From contig JAUOPI010000001.1 in the NCBI GenBank assembly GCA_030546905.1, positions 248,001 to 312,000 on the forward strand: 64,000 nt of DNA, written 5' to 3'. This stretch comes from Granulosicoccaceae sp. 1_MG-2023 (GTDB taxonomy: Bacteria; Pseudomonadota; Gammaproteobacteria; Granulosicoccales; Granulosicoccaceae). The position numbers and the translations under genes were made by a program. The notes beneath the pieces are model-generated. The model was given only the letters and a program-made list of their open reading frames with translations. It was not told where the DNA came from and did not search any database. Shown here piece after piece: positions 21,255 through 29,704 of this stretch. The first letter of the stretch is position 1. Each line of letters opens with the position of its first letter.

Positions 21255-22661
21255 TCAGACCGCTTCGCCGGCCGTTGCCAGCTCCCGCTTCCAACCCGCT
21301 TTCTTTTCAATCGACGCGATAATCATCCCCGCGATGTCTTTACCGGTCGCAGTTTCGACGCCTTCCAATCCCGGTGAGGAGTTCACTTCCAGCAGCAACG
21401 GGCCTTTTGAGGAGCGGATAATATCCACGCCCGCCACAGCCAGTCCCAGCGCTTTGGCCGCTTTGATTGCGAGCTTTTTCTCTTCGGGCGTAATGCGCAC
21501 TACCGCGGCGCTGCCGCCCTGATGGATATTCGCGCGGAACTCGCCCGGTGCGGCGGTACGCTCAATAGACGCGACCACCTTGCCATCGATAACAAAACAA
21601 CGCAGATCCTTACCCTCGGCCTCGCGGATAAATTCCTGCACCAGCAGATTGGCGCGCAGGGATTTAAATGCGTTGATGACACTTTCTGCGGCCTTGCCGG
21701 TTTCGGCCAGAAACACCCCGCGCCCCTGAGCGCCTTCGAGCAGTTTCACCACCAGCGGTGCACCGCCGACCATATCGATCAGATCCTGGGTGTCCATCGG
21801 TGAATTGGCAAAGCCGGTCAAAGGGATATTTATTCCGGTCTTAAGTAACAGTTGCAGCGAAAACAGCTTATCGCGTGACTGGGTGATCGCCGCCGAGGTA
21901 TTGATGGTCGGAATTCCCATGCTTTCGAACTGGCGGGTCAGGGCACAGCCGTAGAAGGTCATGCTGGGCTTTATCCGCGTAATGACTGCATCGTGTTCGC
22001 TGATATTGGTGCCGCCGCGGTAGTGCACTTCCGGCGCCACCGCATCAATACGCATATAGCAATGGCGGATATTGAGAAACGTCATATCGTGACCGCGTTC
22101 CTCACCGGCCTCGATCAGGCGTTGATTGCTGTAGAGCTCCGGATTGCTTGCCAACAGTGCGATCTTCAGTCCGGATTGATTCTGTTCCGGTGAGCCGTAG
22201 TGTTCCAGCAGGGCGGTCTCGCTGACGTCGCCGAGATTCAGCCGTGCTTCCGGATCTACCAGCATCCGTCCGTTCATGGCTTCGCGTCCGAGCAGCATCC
22301 GATAGCCCATGGAATCACGGTTGGCCAGTGTCAGTTCGATATTCCAGCTGTAGTCGCCTACGCGGAACTCCGCGCTGATCACGAAGCGCCTTTCACTATC
22401 ACCACTGCTGCTTTTGATCACCCGGCGGTCGATGACCGGTGCTTCACAGCGCACGACCGTACGGCGGTTCTTTTGCAAGGGGTGCACTTCAAAACTGACC
22501 CAGGGATTACCGGCGCGTTTGAAGGTGGAAATATTGAAGGCATGTAAAGAGGACGTTTTGGCCCCCGAATCCACGCGCGCCTTGATCGCCGGTATGCCCA
22601 GCGACGGCAGGCAACACCATTCTTCACTGCCCACAATAAACTTGTCTGTTGTCGAAACCAC
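21255..22661 (-). CDS. rimK: RimB-like protease domain fused to RimK ATP-grasp glutamate ligase
   Basis: This 468-residue protein has two domains. Residues 1 to about 150 are a RimB-type domain (called ATP-dependent zinc protease or retropepsin-like), with the DSGAKTSS motif at residue 31 and [15 protein letters not shown]. Residues 165-468 are a full RimK ATP-grasp ligase, with [21 protein letters not shown] and [10 protein letters not shown]. RimK adds glutamate to the C-terminus of ribosomal protein S6, and RimB acts with it in pseudomonads. Here both are on one chain. The gene is divergent from the small RNA gene at 22862 and shares its upstream region. Confidence 0.93.
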   Translation of the reverse strand: MVSTTDKFIVGSEEWCCLPSLGIPAIKARVDSGAKTSSLHAFNISTFKRAGNPWVSFEVHPLQKNRRTVVRCEAPVIDRRVIKSSSGDSERRFVISAEFRVGDYSWNIELTLANRDSMGYRMLLGREAMNGRMLVDPEARLNLGDVSETALLEHYGSPEQNQSGLKIALLASNPELYSNQRLIEAGEERGHDMTFLNIRHCYMRIDAVAPEVHYRGGTNISEHDAVITRIKPSMTFYGCALTRQFESMGIPTINTSAAITQSRDKLFSLQLLLKTGINIPLTGFANSPMDTQDLIDMVGGAPLVVKLLEGAQGRGVFLAETGKAAESVINAFKSLRANLLVQEFIREAEGKDLRCFVIDGKVVASIERTAAPGEFRANIHQGGSAAVVRITPEEKKLAIKAAKALGLAVAGVDIIRSSKGPLLLEVNSSPGLEGVETATGKDIAGMIIASIEKKAGWKRELATAGEAV

Positions 22662-22849
22662 GGAAAACCTCTGTTGTTAATCCGCAAATAAAATGGTGGA
22701 TGTGGTCCCGCAGCGATGCCGACCTCACCGCACCTTTCAGGATGTGGCACTATACATGTCAATAAAATGAAATGTTGCAAATTGTAAAAAGGCGTAAGCT
22801 ACTGCAAATTGCTGTGATCTGCTTCACCTTTTTTCAAATAATCGCTTTG

Positions 22850-22855
22850 TAATCT
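22850..22855 (+). promoter_or_regulatory. Candidate -10 box of the GGA-rich small RNA
   Basis: TAATCT at 22850-22855 sits about seven bases before the first stable structure of the predicted small RNA. The region upstream (22770-22849) is AT-rich and includes a repeated GCAAATTG (around 22775 and 22804). No clear GacA box was found there. Confidence 0.45.
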
Positions 22856-22861
22856 AAAGTC

Positions 22862-23018
22862 GCCGGTGAGGACGCAGGGAAGCGCAACAGGCTTCAGGAC
22901 GAAGCTGATTGCCGGCACCGGACATAGTTAGCTGCGATGTCCGGATGGGACTCGCTGAGGGGGCACGGACACGCCCATGCGAGCCAGGATGGCTTAACCT
23001 CAGCGAGCATCCCTTTTA
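22862..23018 (+). ncRNA. Predicted CsrA/RsmA-sequestering small RNA (RsmY/RsmZ/CsrB type)
   Basis: The stretch holds eight GGA motifs in about 120 bases (870, 878, 897, 920, 943, 948, 967, 987). Several lie in the loops of short hairpins: CGC-AGGGAA-GCG (22873-22884), GCTTC-AGGAC-GAAGC (22891-22905), GGGC-ACGGACAC-GCCC (22961-22976) and AGCC-AGGAT-GGCT (22982-22994). An 8-bp stem CCGGACAT/ATGTCCGG occupies 22918-22944. A long closing stem, GGGA plus CTCGCTGAGG (22947-22960) against CCTCAGCGAG plus TCCC (22998-23013), is followed by TTTT and acts as the terminator. This is the hallmark design of RNAs that titrate CsrA/RsmA under GacS/GacA-type control. The 3' end overlaps the last codons of the converging EamA gene. 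Ends are approximate. Confidence 0.8.
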
Positions 23019-23848
23019 TTTGCGCCGCGTATCACCAGATAAATCCCGCCCAGAACCAGAACCGACGCCACACTCAGTCGCAGCGTCCAGAGTTCATCCA
23101 GAAACAGCCAGCCCAGCATTGAAGCGATCACCGGAACGGTCAGTTGCACCGAGGAGGCCACCGAGGAGCTGAGCTGCGGCAGAATGTGATACCAAAGCGC
23201 GTAGCCGCAGCCGGAGGCAAACATACCCGAGGCCACAGCGGCCGCCGCACCGGCGCTGTCCCAGTGAGTCCGGCCGATAAAGACCAGCGACAATAGTAGT
23301 GCAAACGGCACAGCACGCAGAAAGTTTCCGGCGGTCATGGCCAGAGGTCGTGTCGAACCGCGGCCCATAATCGAATAAACGCCCCAGGCGAAACCGGAGG
23401 CCAGCATCAGCACCGAGGCGTGCAAGTCCGGCGCGTTCGCACCCGGCGCCAGCAGGTAGACCAGCCCTGCCATAGCGCCGAAAAAGCCCACGCTTTGCAT
23501 AAGATTGAAACGCTCGCCCTTCCACAGGCCGGTGCCGATCATGGTGATTTGAACCGCGCAGAACAGCAGCAGGGCACCCAGTCCGGTATCCAGACCGCTA
23601 TAGGAAAAAGACAGGGTAGCGGCATAGATAAACAGGGCTAACGCGCCGGCAAAAGATCCCTCGCGCAGAGCCGAGCGGCCGTTGCGACTGAGCAGCAGGG
23701 CCAGCAAGGCCGCGCCGGAGGCCAGGCGGAGCAGGGTAAATGAGGCCGGGTCAATGCTGGTACTGCTGAGTGCATAGCGGGCAAGCAGTGAATTAGCGGA
23801 GAAGGCCAGCATGGTCACACACAGTAAAATAATAATCCGCAGAGCCAT
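23000..23848 (-). CDS. EamA/DMT-superfamily permease
   Basis: This 282-residue inner-membrane protein has about ten hydrophobic helices arranged as two EamA repeats. The second repeat ends in the typical SVASSVQLTVPVIASMLGWLFLDE and LVLGGIYLVI. Members export amino acids or other metabolites, but the substrate cannot be predicted. It may be the last gene of a minus-strand group with the sulfotransferase and two upstream genes. Its last codons overlap the terminator stem of the predicted small RNA on the other strand. Confidence 0.88.
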   Translation of the reverse strand: MALRIIILLCVTMLAFSANSLLARYALSSTSIDPASFTLLRLASGAALLALLLSRNGRSALREGSFAGALALFIYAATLSFSYSGLDTGLGALLLFCAVQITMIGTGLWKGERFNLMQSVGFFGAMAGLVYLLAPGANAPDLHASVLMLASGFAWGVYSIMGRGSTRPLAMTAGNFLRAVPFALLLSLVFIGRTHWDSAGAAAAVASGMFASGCGYALWYHILPQLSSSVASSVQLTVPVIASMLGWLFLDELWTLRLSVASVLVLGGIYLVIRGANKRDAR

Positions 23849-23944
23849 GAATTAACGCCTGACAATAGGGAGGTACAGGCTAAGTGGCCCGCGCGTCGCT
23901 GTCCATCCTACCGGAGTTGTAGAAAAAGACCGTCCGAGCCCGGC

Positions 23945-24694
23945 TTATTCCTCGAGCATGGCTTCCCATTCCGTGCCGCGGAAGGCGAGCTGTATTTCGT
24001 CGTAATTGCGGATCAGTTCGCGCAGGGATTCCGGATTCTGTTTCCGCAAGGTGGTTTGCGGGTGTTTGTAGGGTACGCCCAGAAACCGGGTGACCTGACG
24101 CCAGCTGTTGTCGGTGTGTTTGACCAGATCTTCGTAATACAAGGTGAGAATCTCGTGCTGGCGAAACTGCCGCTCGGCCAGTTTTTCCCAATGCCGCGTG
24201 CGGCTCAGGTCCTGTATGGTTTTTCGCACATCCAGAGTAACCCGTTTATCCACCGCGAGGATCGGTTCGCCACCGGTGCTGGTTGCCCAGATTTGCTGGC
24301 GTTCGGCAATTTGCCGGGAGACCAGTGAGCGGAGCAGATTACGCCGTTTCAGGTGAATCACCGCGATTGCATGGTTGTTGATCAGCAGTTGCCAGAGGCT
24401 GGTGTCTTTGCGGTCGAGCGGGTGGTAGTAAAAAATCTTGAAGCCCTTGGCGCGGATATAAAAAGGCTCGCGGCCATACACTTCATCCAGCCGTGCCTGC
24501 GCCGGCGTGTCGCCGAGTTTGGCGAAACGTTCGCTCTCGCAGTAAATGCCGTGGTGGGAATTGAGGAAATCAACCAGCAGATTGGAGCCACTGCGCGACC
24601 GACTCAGTACGAAAAACGGTTTGTAGTTGCGCTGCCCGACCAGACTGAGAAACTGGTGAGCAGTGCGGCCTATCCTATGGCGTAGCGCTGACAT
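23945..24694 (-). CDS. Stf0-like sulfotransferase
   Basis: This 249-residue protein has the 5'-phosphosulfate-binding loop in FVLSRSRSGSNLLVDFLNSH near residue 28 and a later region VIHLKRRNLLRSLVSRQIA that fits the 3'-phosphate-binding segment. The pattern SRSRSGSN and the following SERFAKL are those of Stf0-type sulfotransferases, which move sulfate from PAPS to a sugar or lipid acceptor. The acceptor is unknown. The by-product PAP would need CysQ, which is encoded at 53027. The start is ATG 24694; the upstream gene ends 74 bases earlier. Confidence 0.82.
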   Translation of the reverse strand: MSALRHRIGRTAHQFLSLVGQRNYKPFFVLSRSRSGSNLLVDFLNSHHGIYCESERFAKLGDTPAQARLDEVYGREPFYIRAKGFKIFYYHPLDRKDTSLWQLLINNHAIAVIHLKRRNLLRSLVSRQIAERQQIWATSTGGEPILAVDKRVTLDVRKTIQDLSRTRHWEKLAERQFRQHEILTLYYEDLVKHTDNSWRQVTRFLGVPYKHPQTTLRKQNPESLRELIRNYDEIQLAFRGTEWEAMLEE

Positions 24695-24768
24695 GCGTGT
24701 TGTTGAGTCCCGGCTTTGGATTTAACTCCCTTGCCAACAGAATAGCAGCTATGGCCGTGGGTCGGGAA

Positions 24769-25683
24769 TCAGCGCAGCCAGAGCATCTCCAACATGGCAT
24801 AACCGGCCGGATCGTAGTCAGCCAGCGCGGTGCGGTCGAAGGGCGCATAGTCGGCGCCGGTAAAGTACAGTTGCGAGAGTCCGGCAAAATAGTCATCTGC
24901 GCTGAGCAGCGGCGGCGCTTTGCGCAACAGATCGCCGGAGCGGGTCGGCATGTCTTTGTAGAGTCCGCGGTTTTTCGCCAGGCGCCAGGCATCCTCGACG
25001 GGCGTTTGATTGACCACCCGGTGTGTGGCGTGCCAGGCGCGGGCCAGTTCGTGCGTCAGTTCGCGGCGCAGTGTGTCGTCGTCGTCCAGTAGCATCCGGC
25101 CGGCGTTGAACACCACAATCGAGTGCGCCCAGTCCGGGTCGAGTGTGCTGTCCTGCTGCACCATCGCTGCGGAGATATAGGACATGGGCTGATCCAGTCC
25201 GCCCAGTGGCGAGGCTGGGCCGTTCAGCAGTACATAGCGCACATCGGCTAGCTCGGTTGCTGCGTTTTGCGGCAACACCTCAAAGACACTGTTCAGCGAG
25301 CGTTTAAGCTGATTGATGGCCAGCGTATTGACCTGCGGGGCGTCTCTGACGAGGGATTCTTCCGAACGGAACTCCCAGTGATCGCGCGAGATCCGGTAAC
25401 GCCGTGCGGGCTCACGGAAGTTCACTTTGAGCGGCTCGTCAGGACCGGCTGCGGCCTTCTGTTCGGACTCTGCCGGGGCGCAGTCGCGTTCGTGGTAGGT
25501 GAAGACGGTCTGCCCGTTAGCGTCGAGGCATTTGATGATCTTGCCCGCGACTACGCTGTCGACCCTGATAAATGCCAGACACAAAAACGCCCCGAGCAGT
25601 ACACCCCGCAGCAAGCGGTGTGCACGGCGGCTCTGTGCGCAAAGGCGCAGCAGCGTGCGGGCGTTTCCGGTTTGGCTAGTCAT
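24769..25683 (-). CDS. Exported protein of unknown function with DUF4124-like segment
   Basis: This protein of about 304 residues has an N-terminal hydrophobic signal or anchor (LLRGVLLGAFLCLAFIRV) and then a DUF4124-like stretch (KIIKCLDANGQTVFTYHERDCAP), as in several proteobacterial envelope proteins. The C-terminal half has no family I recognise; it includes ELTHELARAWHATH, which looks like a degenerate metallopeptidase motif but lacks HExxH. I chose the ATG at 25683, which overlaps the stop of the upstream gene (ATGACTAG), instead of an ATG 16 codons upstream. Coupling to that gene suggests a shared role. Confidence 0.7.
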   Translation of the reverse strand: MTSQTGNARTLLRLCAQSRRAHRLLRGVLLGAFLCLAFIRVDSVVAGKIIKCLDANGQTVFTYHERDCAPAESEQKAAAGPDEPLKVNFREPARRYRISRDHWEFRSEESLVRDAPQVNTLAINQLKRSLNSVFEVLPQNAATELADVRYVLLNGPASPLGGLDQPMSYISAAMVQQDSTLDPDWAHSIVVFNAGRMLLDDDDTLRRELTHELARAWHATHRVVNQTPVEDAWRLAKNRGLYKDMPTRSGDLLRKAPPLLSADDYFAGLSQLYFTGADYAPFDRTALADYDPAGYAMLEMLWLR

Positions 25684-26884
25684 CGGTGATATCTGCGGAT
25701 TCCTGTTGTGACTCGGCACGGTTATCGGCAAGTAACCCCGGAAATTTCAGTTTTAGTTTGGCCTGTAATACCGGATCGCCGTGAATACGCAGCACATGTT
25801 GCACTTGTGAGAGCAAGGTTTCGGCTTTTTCGTGTTCGTTTGTGTGCGCCAGTGCCAGCGCCAGGGCGCCCGTACAACTGGCCAGAACAGGCCACATAAC
25901 CGGGTTGTTACGGTAATCCAGAAAACCGTTCACCGCCTCGCTGAGGTAGTGCGCTGCGTCGCCGAAGCGATTGTTGTTCAGGGCAATTTCGCCTTCAAGC
26001 CAGTGGTATCCGGGCCGGCAGGGATCGGGCAGCAGGGCCGGATCGATGTCGCGGAGCCGTTCCTGCGCTGCGGCGGGGGTGCCGAAGCGGGCTTCGGCGA
26101 GGGCAATATCCAGACGCGTGACCGGCGAATCATCGTTGAGCGACTCGAGTTGTTTGAGTTCACGCAGAAAGGCGCCGCTGTCACCGGCAGCCAGCAATAC
26201 CGAGGCACGCGCCTGATAGTAGCCGGCGGGCAAATGCTTTTTGTAGAGATCCCGGCGCGCTTCAATCAGCGTCAGTGCGTCTTCGGGCTCACTGAACAGT
26301 GTCGGAATCTGCGCCATACGCGAGGTCAGATCGAGCACCATCTCAGGCATTTTGCGTTCATCGTAACGGGCCAGCAGCCAGTTGAAATGCACCAGAGCCT
26401 GTTCCCAGTCGCCCGTATTCCAGGCCTTTACGCCCTTGTCATAACGGGCGGAGGCGCGGTACGCGTAGAGCGAAAACAAGGGCATGGACAGGCCGATCAC
26501 CGCGCCGCTGAGCATACCGGTGGCCGAACCTGCCACTGCCGCGGCGCTGAAAACCAGCGTGCCGGCAATTAACGGGGCCCGGTAGGTTTGCAGAGTTTGG
26601 CGCAAATAGACCCGTCGTGACGGCTCTTTCATGCTCTGCATCTCGAATTCAGCCAATTGCGCCAGCTCTTGTGTACTGAGCTTCTCCAGTTCGGGGCGCA
26701 TTGCGCCGCAACTGCTGTCGCCGTAGAGCCGCACATCGGTGATGCCGCGCTCTTGCAGGGCTTTGAGCGCTTTTTGATTGGAGTCGGCACGTACAAAGCC
26801 GCTTTCCGGCCGCCCCAGGGCGTTGGTACCGTGAAAGGCAATAGTCGCTTCAGAACGGGCTTTGGAAGTCGGCATAAGAGGCAT
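25676..26884 (-). CDS. Membrane protein with GspF-N-like domain and TPR-like repeats
   Basis: I do not recognise a characterised homologue. The 402-residue protein starts with a segment (GRPESGFVRADSNQKALKALQERGITDVRL) that follows the pattern of the N-terminal domain of type II secretion/pilus platform proteins (GspF/PilC). Two hydrophobic helices follow (about residues 105-145), then an all-helical C-terminal part of TPR type (WNTGDWEQALVHFNWLL, NNNRFGDAAHYLSEAV). It is probably an inner-membrane protein with a cytoplasmic or periplasmic TPR domain. The second ATG (MPTSK) three codons in is an alternative start. It is coupled to the DUF4124-like gene. Confidence 0.7.
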   Translation of the reverse strand: MPLMPTSKARSEATIAFHGTNALGRPESGFVRADSNQKALKALQERGITDVRLYGDSSCGAMRPELEKLSTQELAQLAEFEMQSMKEPSRRVYLRQTLQTYRAPLIAGTLVFSAAAVAGSATGMLSGAVIGLSMPLFSLYAYRASARYDKGVKAWNTGDWEQALVHFNWLLARYDERKMPEMVLDLTSRMAQIPTLFSEPEDALTLIEARRDLYKKHLPAGYYQARASVLLAAGDSGAFLRELKQLESLNDDSPVTRLDIALAEARFGTPAAAQERLRDIDPALLPDPCRPGYHWLEGEIALNNNRFGDAAHYLSEAVNGFLDYRNNPVMWPVLASCTGALALALAHTNEHEKAETLLSQVQHVLRIHGDPVLQAKLKLKFPGLLADNRAESQQESADITDD

Positions 26885-27028
26885 AGCGTGATTGAATTCG
26901 TTGCAGACGTTAGCGACGTGTAACCGGTTATCTGAAGTGTCCGGTGGCGGGATTCGCCTGGTCTTATGCCGCGATGGTCAATTTGTGCAAGGTGTTTGAC
27001 AGGGCAGCTGCGGTTGCCGCTGTAGTGG

Positions 27029-27058
27029 TTCGGGTCGGAGCAGCCAATGGGCTATAAT
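27029..27058 (+). promoter_or_regulatory. Candidate promoter of the metNIQ operon
   Basis: A perfect -10 TATAAT (27053-27058) lies 38 bases before the metN GTG. The -35 region is weak, with TTCGGG near 27029 as the best fit. I saw no SAM-riboswitch-like structure and no MetJ box repeats. Confidence 0.5.
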
Positions 27059-27095
27059 CCGCGGCCTTTATTTTGTAAGTCACAAGGCTCAGACC

Positions 27096-28103
27096 GTGAT
27101 TGTATTTGACCAGGTACACAAGTCGTATCAGCTCGCCGACCGGGCCGTACCCGCCTTGCATCCCACCGATCTGACGATCGAAAGCGGCGAGGTATTCGGT
27201 ATTGTCGGTCATTCCGGCGCGGGCAAGTCCACTCTGGTGCGGCTGATCAATTTGCTGGAAACCCCCACGGGGGGGCGCATTCTGGTCGGTGGTGAAAACA
27301 TTACCGCGTACGATGCCGGCCAGTTGCGCGAATTTCGCCGCAAAGTCGGCATGATATTCCAGCATTTCAATCTATTGTCGTCTAAAACCGTTGCCGCCAA
27401 TATCGCCTTCCCCATGAAACTGGCGGGGACTTACCCGCGTTCCGCGATCCGCGAGCGGGTCGACGAACTGCTGGCGCGGGTGGGGCTGAGTGAGCATGCG
27501 GACAAGTACCCGTCGCAGCTTTCCGGTGGCCAGAAACAGCGGGTCGGCATTGCCCGTGCACTGGCTTGCCGTCCGGACATCCTGTTGTGTGATGAGGCCA
27601 CCAGTGCGCTGGACCCGCAAACCACCCAGTCGGTACTCCGGCTGCTGGCGGACATTAACCGGGAACTGGGCCTGACTATTGTGCTGATCACCCATGAAAT
27701 GGACGTGGTGCGCCGGGTTTGCGACCGGGTCGCCGTGATGGATGCGGGACGGGTGGTGGAAAGCGGCAGCGTGCAGGATGTGTTTCTGCACCCGCAACAC
27801 CCCACGACCCGCGAATTTGTCTTTGAAAGCGAGAACATCGACAACCGCGAACTGGAAACCAGTCTGAGCCGTGCCGAGGGCCGGATTATGCGTCTGACCT
27901 TTCGCGGCGAGTCCACCTATAAGCCTTTGCTGGGGCGGGTGGCACGGGAGTCCGGCGTGGATTTCAGCATTCTTTCCGGCCGCATTGATCATATTAAGGA
28001 GACGCCTTACGGGCAGCTCACCTTGTCCCTGGTGGGCGGTGATCTGGAGGTGGCGATGGCGGCACTGCACGCCGCGGATGTTGATGTGGAGGTGCTGCGC
28101 TGA
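27096..28103 (+). CDS. metN: Methionine ABC transporter ATP-binding protein
   Basis: This 335-residue ABC ATPase has Walker [10 protein letters not shown], the signature [15 protein letters not shown] and Walker [13 protein letters not shown]. The C-terminal 70 residues form the NIL/ACT-like domain ([28 protein letters not shown] region) that senses methionine and trans-inhibits transport. It couples ATP hydrolysis to D/L-methionine uptake by MetI and MetQ. The start is GTG at 27096. The stop TGA overlaps the metI ATG by one base. Confidence 0.96.
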   Translation: MIVFDQVHKSYQLADRAVPALHPTDLTIESGEVFGIVGHSGAGKSTLVRLINLLETPTGGRILVGGENITAYDAGQLREFRRKVGMIFQHFNLLSSKTVAANIAFPMKLAGTYPRSAIRERVDELLARVGLSEHADKYPSQLSGGQKQRVGIARALACRPDILLCDEATSALDPQTTQSVLRLLADINRELGLTIVLITHEMDVVRRVCDRVAVMDAGRVVESGSVQDVFLHPQHPTTREFVFESENIDNRELETSLSRAEGRIMRLTFRGESTYKPLLGRVARESGVDFSILSGRIDHIKETPYGQLTLSLVGGDLEVAMAALHAADVDVEVLR

Positions 28104-28768
28104 TGGATGCCTTGTTGAGCAATGTGGATTGGACGGAAATCGGCCTGGCCGGCTGGGATACCCTGGTCATGGTCGGTATGTCACTGTTTTTCAGCGTACT
28201 TATCGGCCTGCCTCTGGGCGTGCTGCTGTTCCTGACCGGCAAACGCCAGTTACTGGAACAGCCGCTGGCCTATGCCGTGTTGTCCTTTGTGGTCAATGTG
28301 CTGCGGTCCGTGCCGTTTATCATCCTGCTGATCGTCATGATTCCTTTTACCGTGATGCTGATCGGCACCTCACTCGGCGTGGCCGGCGCCATTCCGCCCC
28401 TGGTCGCCGGCGGTGCGCCCTTCTTCGCGCGGCTGGTGGAAACGGCCTTGCGGGAAGTCGACCGCGGCATTATCGAGGCCACCCAGGCCATGGGCGCGAA
28501 TGTGCGCCAGATCATATTCGGTGCGCTGTTGCCGGAAGCACTGCCGGGCATTATCGCCGGCATCACCGTCACCGCTATTACCCTGGTTTCCTATGCCGCC
28601 ATGTCCGGGGTTATCGGTGGCGGCGGTCTCGGCGATCTGGCTATCCGCTTCGGCTACCAGCGCTTCCAGACCGATGTGATGGTCATCACCGTGGCCTTGC
28701 TGGTGATCTTCGTGCAGCTGCTGCAAATGGCCGGTGACCGGCTGGTTCTGTATTTCAGCCGCCGTTAA
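28103..28768 (+). CDS. metI: Methionine ABC transporter permease
   Basis: This 221-residue inner-membrane permease has five hydrophobic helices and the EAA loop that contacts MetN (EATQAMGANVRQIIFGALLP). Length and sequence pattern (VNVLRSVPFIILLIVMIPFT, GLGDLAIRFGYQRF) are typical of MetI. It is coupled to metN by a one-base overlap and followed by metQ after 63 bases. Confidence 0.96.
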   Translation: MDALLSNVDWTEIGLAGWDTLVMVGMSLFFSVLIGLPLGVLLFLTGKRQLLEQPLAYAVLSFVVNVLRSVPFIILLIVMIPFTVMLIGTSLGVAGAIPPLVAGGAPFFARLVETALREVDRGIIEATQAMGANVRQIIFGALLPEALPGIIAGITVTAITLVSYAAMSGVIGGGGLGDLAIRFGYQRFQTDVMVITVALLVIFVQLLQMAGDRLVLYFSRR

Positions 28769-28831
28769 ATCCCGTTCCCGGGGGAAATCCATCCCCCGGT
28801 AATTTATCTGTCTGACAGGAGAACAGAGATC

Positions 28832-29620
28832 GTGAATCTCAAGAAAACACTGCTGGCGCTGACTGCCGGCGCAAGCCTTTCCGTTTCCGTTGCAGCAACT
28901 GCTGAGACGCTGTCGGTTGCCGCCACGCCGGTGCCCCATGCCGAGATTCTGGAATTCGTGAAACCCATGCTGGCAGAGCAGGGTGTGGAGCTGGATATCA
29001 AAGTCTTCACCGATTATATCCAGCCGAATATTCAGGTTGATCAGAAGCGTATGGATGCCAACTTCTTCCAGCACACGCCCTATCTGGATGAGTTCAATGC
29101 CGGCCGTGGTACCGACCTGGTGACTGTCACCGGTGTGCATATCGAACCCTTCGGTGCCTATTCCGGCAAAATCGATTCTTTGGATGCCTTGGAAGACGGC
29201 GCGGTGGTGGCTATCCCCAATGATCCTACCAACGGCGGCCGTGCCCTGTTGCTGCTGCAGAACGCCGGGCTGATCAAACTCAGCGACAGCAGCAAAATCA
29301 CCGCAACACCCCGTGATATCGCCGAAAACCCGAAAGATCTGGACTTCAAGGAGCTGGAAGCGGCTACCTTGCCGCGGATTCTGAATCAGGTGGATCTGGC
29401 GCTGATCAACACCAACTATGCGCTGGAAGCGGGCCTGAACCCCACTGAAGATGCGCTGCTGATCGAAGGTGCGGACTCGCCTTATGTGAATATTCTGGTG
29501 GCCCGTCCGGACAATAAAGACAGCGAAGCCATGAAAAAGCTGGCCGATGCGCTGACCTCCGATGAAGTCAAAGCCTTTATTCAGGACAAGTATGCGGGGG
29601 CGGTGGTGTCCGCTTTCTGA
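28832..29620 (+). CDS. metQ: Methionine-binding protein (NlpA/MetQ family)
   Basis: This 262-residue substrate-binding protein feeds methionine to MetNI. The binding fold carries the family signatures PHAEILEFVKPML, FQHTPYLDEFN and IPNDPTNGGRALLLLQ. The N-terminus is a classical signal peptide with a likely cut after VAATA, and no lipobox cysteine is seen. The E. coli protein is a lipoprotein, so this one would be free in the periplasm unless the annotated start is wrong. The start is GTG with CAGGAGA upstream. A strong terminator follows at 29657. Confidence 0.94.
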   Translation: MNLKKTLLALTAGASLSVSVAATAETLSVAATPVPHAEILEFVKPMLAEQGVELDIKVFTDYIQPNIQVDQKRMDANFFQHTPYLDEFNAGRGTDLVTVTGVHIEPFGAYSGKIDSLDALEDGAVVAIPNDPTNGGRALLLLQNAGLIKLSDSSKITATPRDIAENPKDLDFKELEAATLPRILNQVDLALINTNYALEAGLNPTEDALLIEGADSPYVNILVARPDNKDSEAMKKLADALTSDEVKAFIQDKYAGAVVSAF

Positions 29621-29650
29621 CCTGATCTGCGGCCTTAAATGGCAGCCTAA

Positions 29651-29690
29651 AAAAAAGGCCGGACAGCTGACTGTCCGGCCTTTTTGCTTT
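29651..29690 (+). terminator. Intrinsic terminator after metQ
   Basis: The stem GGCCGGACAG (29657-29666) and CTGTCCGGCC (29671-29680) has a CTGA tetraloop and is followed by TTTTT. An A-run precedes it, so it also serves the converging alanine symporter gene on the minus strand. Confidence 0.94.
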
Positions 29691-29704
29691 TTTGTGGCAG
29701 CGGC

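Noticed and set aside
22770-22850. GacA box upstream of the predicted small RNA
   Set aside because: The segment TGTAAAAAGGCGTAAGC is reminiscent, but it is not an inverted repeat, so it fails the TGTAAG-N6-CTTACA pattern.
26885-27095. SAM riboswitch or MetJ boxes before metN
   Set aside because: I looked for the helices of SAM riboswitches and for AGACGTCT-like repeats and saw neither. Only a TATAAT was found.
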